Source: Thysanoteuthis rhombus (Eukaryota > Mollusca > Cephalopoda > Oegopsida > Thysanoteuthidae). Taken from it: a stretch of DNA of 64,000 nt. Location of the stretch: NCBI GenBank assembly GCA_963457665.1, contig OY735202.1, forward strand, positions 52,365,281 to 52,429,280, given 5' to 3'. Position 1 is the first letter of the stretch; each line of letters begins with the position of its first letter. The position numbers were made by a program, and so were the translations under genes. This document shows positions 62,601 through 64,000 of this stretch, one piece after another. The notes beneath the pieces were generated by a model. The model saw only the letters and a list, made by a program, of their open reading frames with translations, was not told where the DNA came from and did not search any database.

Positions 62601-64000
62601 TTTAGTGGGAACCCGAGAAGAAGAAAATAATAAGATTCAGTTCTAAGGACATTTTGGAATTTCAACAGTAAAGATCAGTGAAGATAACTTTTTCCAAAAA
62701 TTCCAACAGACATATTAACAGATTTTTTTCTAGTCTTTATTGCAATTTTGTCCTTTTTCTTCAACATTTAATTTGAACCCAATGTGGGTTTGTTTTTACA
62801 TATGGAAGATTTTGTCCTTCCCAATTGGTCATTTCACAACAACACTCGAAACATTGGCTTGGACAATTCATGTACATTAAACATGGTATTATTTTCAGAT
62901 GACTAATACAAGTTTTTGTGTAATCGCTTTTTTATCTAAATATGCCATCTCTCATAATGACAAAAAAGTCATTTTATGTTTTTTGCTACTCAACTCCTAT
63001 TACTGTTTTCTTTTCAGGCCGAATGTAAGAAGATAGAGGACTTGATAATGAAAGTGTCCTGTCTGAAACACTCCTGTCATGCATCAAGTATTTTGGATTC
63101 AGGGGATACAATGGAACCAATGAAAACCGTCCCTAATAAAAAGGTAAAACAAAAAATTGAATTTTTGAGTAAAATAATTTCAACTAAATTTTGTACTCAT
63201 TCTTACTGAAATTACCTCTTTATACTTACATTTATTCAAAACACAGTTTAACAGCAAAAAATGGATAGAGACATAGAAATTGGCTCAAAACATGAACCCA
63301 TATTAAAAAATGTGAATGCTGTATTGAGAATATTTTCTTCAGTTTCATTTCCATTCCTAATATGTTATGAAGAGCCAGTTTATTATGGTCAGTACATTTT
63401 TCAATGATTTTTACATAGAGACAACTTATAAATTGCTTTATCTATTGAGACATTTTCAGTTATATACTTGTGATTTTAAAGAAAAAAATGATTAGCCTAT
63501 TACATACTGTATAAGCTGGTGCCTACAATATGAATTGACTTTTTAAGCATAAAAAACAAAACTATGGTTCTTATTGGTCTATTTGGACCCTCTGAACTTG
63601 AAGCTGTACCACTTCGATAGGGCTTTTCTTGGGAGGACAGAAAGCTTTAACATCAAGAATTTTGGGTTTGGGTTTATACACCGGCATGTATGGTAATATT
63701 CATTATGAAATGAAGATCAACTTAATGAGAAAGGAAATTAAAGGTAATAATTACCATTACTTGTTTACAAATGTAAACTGAACATTTTCTTTATATAATT
63801 TTTTTCCATTTTACTTGTGCTTATTTTTTATTTCTTATTTCTATTTCTTTTATTTGTTTTCCAGCTTCTTCTTATGGATAGGCTTCACTTGTACATAGAT
63901 GACCAATCTTTGACTGGCAAGCATCCCAAACTTGTGACTTTTCCTCCAAATTTTGAACCCATTCCTTGCAGGCCCTTATTTTATGACTTGGCACTCAATC
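48314..64000 (+). CDS. SRP68: Signal recognition particle 68 kDa subunit, 11 exons, 3' end beyond window
   Basis: SRP68 binds the SRP RNA and partners with SRP72 in the cytosolic particle that targets nascent secretory chains to the ER. Exons: 48314-48413, 54104-54170, 55469-55582, 57795-57990, 59462-59731, 60466-60705, 61233-61454, 61721-61815, 62255-62399, 63018-63143, 63865-64000. They join in phase to 570 codons. HGLRHGDYQRYRSYCSRR (from residue 45), AERAWGYYMQLKAEANTEPR, SPNIRYC-like VAPNIRYCSFRIGDES, KQAATLSEVTWRDRTVPVK, RPQDLIRLYDIILQ-like KPQDLVRLYDIIIQ and FEPIPCRPLFYDLALN match human SRP68 in order. The basic N-terminal part is the RNA-binding region of the family; the C-terminal part contacts SRP72. 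Human SRP68 ends 31 residues after DLALN, so about 30 residues are missing here. All introns are GT-AG. Confidence 0.96.
50210..50830. repeat. Tandem repeat, 2-3 units of about 240 bp, in SRP68 intron 1
   Basis: Repeated landmarks: GTTTACAAAACTCA, TATGAGATCTCTGAGCT, TTTTAGTTTTGGGAAATTCC and TACAATGTAAATTTATGCTA followed by TTATTTT. Units start near 50210 and 50455, with a partial one near 50690. The last two landmarks also occur in the repeats near 37.7 kb, which ties this block to the dispersed family. Confidence 0.55.
54510..55130 (+). repeat. Minisatellite, about 17 copies of a 35-39 bp unit, SRP68 intron 2
   Basis: The unit is CAATAAACATTGTGTGTGTC then CT repeats and ATTTCAAA or ATTTCAAG. 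Early units have CAAGCAAT and about three CT; later ones have CAAACAAT and four to five CT, so unit length rises from 35 to 39 bp. Degenerate precursors with CATTCTCTCTATC-like parts extend left to about 54290. A 39-bp period is a multiple of three, so long frames stay open on both strands; these are not genes. Confidence 0.95.
55469..55582 (+). CDS. SRP68: SRP68 exon 3: basic RNA-binding stretch
   Basis: Encodes SYCSRRLRRIRKSLHFPQGS followed by a Lys-rich run and EEMLVDV. The Arg/Lys-rich segment matches human YCSRRQRRLRKTLNF, in the part of SRP68 that binds the SRP RNA. Phase 2 at both ends; acceptor TTGTAG, donor AG|GTAAGT. Confidence 0.93.
56137..56690. mobile_element. Non-autonomous element with pogo/Tigger-like ends, SRP68 intron 3
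   Basis: The left end GGTTGAGTACTCCTTATCCA and the reverse complement of the right end GATCAAATATTCCTTATCCA match over about 25 bp. The right part includes CTCCAAAATCCGAAACACTT, typical of pogo-class ends. The 550-bp interior has no transposase. A TA microsatellite (56558-56620) lies near the right end. Confidence 0.65.
56558..56620. repeat. TA microsatellite
   Basis: About 60 bp of TA with a few TG steps, inside the MITE-like element of SRP68 intron 3. Confidence 0.9.
58145..58190 (-). repeat. Possible SINE fragment (B box)
   Basis: The minus strand reads CTTGGGTTCAATCCCATGAC, a good pol III B box. No A box is seen at the right distance, so only a fragment may remain, in SRP68 intron 4. 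Confidence 0.3.
63865..64000 (+). CDS. SRP68: SRP68 exon 11, cut by the window edge
   Basis: It starts after TTTTCCAG and encodes LLLMDRLHLYIDDQSLTG and on to PIPCRPLFYDLALN before the sequence ends one base into a codon. It aligns with human LVERFETFCLDPSLVTKQ and IPCKPLFFDLALN. Confidence 0.93.

Overview
The window is eukaryotic nuclear DNA: AT-rich, with short conserved exons, GT-AG introns and many degraded transposons. It carries one complete gene, most of a second, and a repeat-filled stretch between them. The proteins are animal-type. tRNA-derived SINE heads, Tc1/mariner, pogo and hAT-ZBED remnants and large AT-rich introns suggest an invertebrate, plausibly a mollusc and perhaps a cephalopod. 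That taxonomic guess is inference from general features, not from a diagnostic marker.

Minus strand, 38858 down to 1896: a complete lysosomal alpha-mannosidase gene (MAN2B1, glycoside hydrolase family 38). I could join 26 coding exons in phase to exactly 3000 nt, which is 999 codons plus a stop; the human enzyme is about 1011 residues. The signal peptide, all four zinc ligands, the nucleophile and the acid/base Asp are present. One intron appears to use a GC donor, and one exon is only 40 nt. The introns hold a Tc1 remnant (4.2-5.1 kb), a mariner/SETMAR-like remnant on the minus strand (5.7-6.5 kb), a short Tc1-like element with both inverted ends (21.2-22.1 kb), a third Tc1 remnant (26.2-26.8 kb), a pogo/Tigger fragment (35.1-35.65 kb), two tandem repeat blocks (35.8-36.6 and 37.15-37.7 kb), tRNA-like SINE heads and several TA/CA microsatellites.

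Between the genes, 38.9-48.3 kb: a degraded hAT-type (ZBED-like) transposon, copies of a dispersed repeat found across the window, a SINE head, and two protein-like remnants that I cannot identify (39.7-40.2 and 44.4-44.8 kb).

Plus strand, 48314 to the right edge: SRP68, the 68 kDa subunit of the signal recognition particle. Eleven exons give 570 codons in frame; about 30 C-terminal residues lie beyond the window. Intron 2 holds a minisatellite of about 17 copies, intron 1 a tandem repeat, and intron 3 a MITE with pogo-like ends.

The two genes act in different parts of the secretory system: SRP68 in targeting nascent chains to the ER, MAN2B1 in lysosomal glycan breakdown. I see no sign of shared regulation. 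I found no bacterial, viral or CRISPR-like system, and no convincing new multi-gene system.
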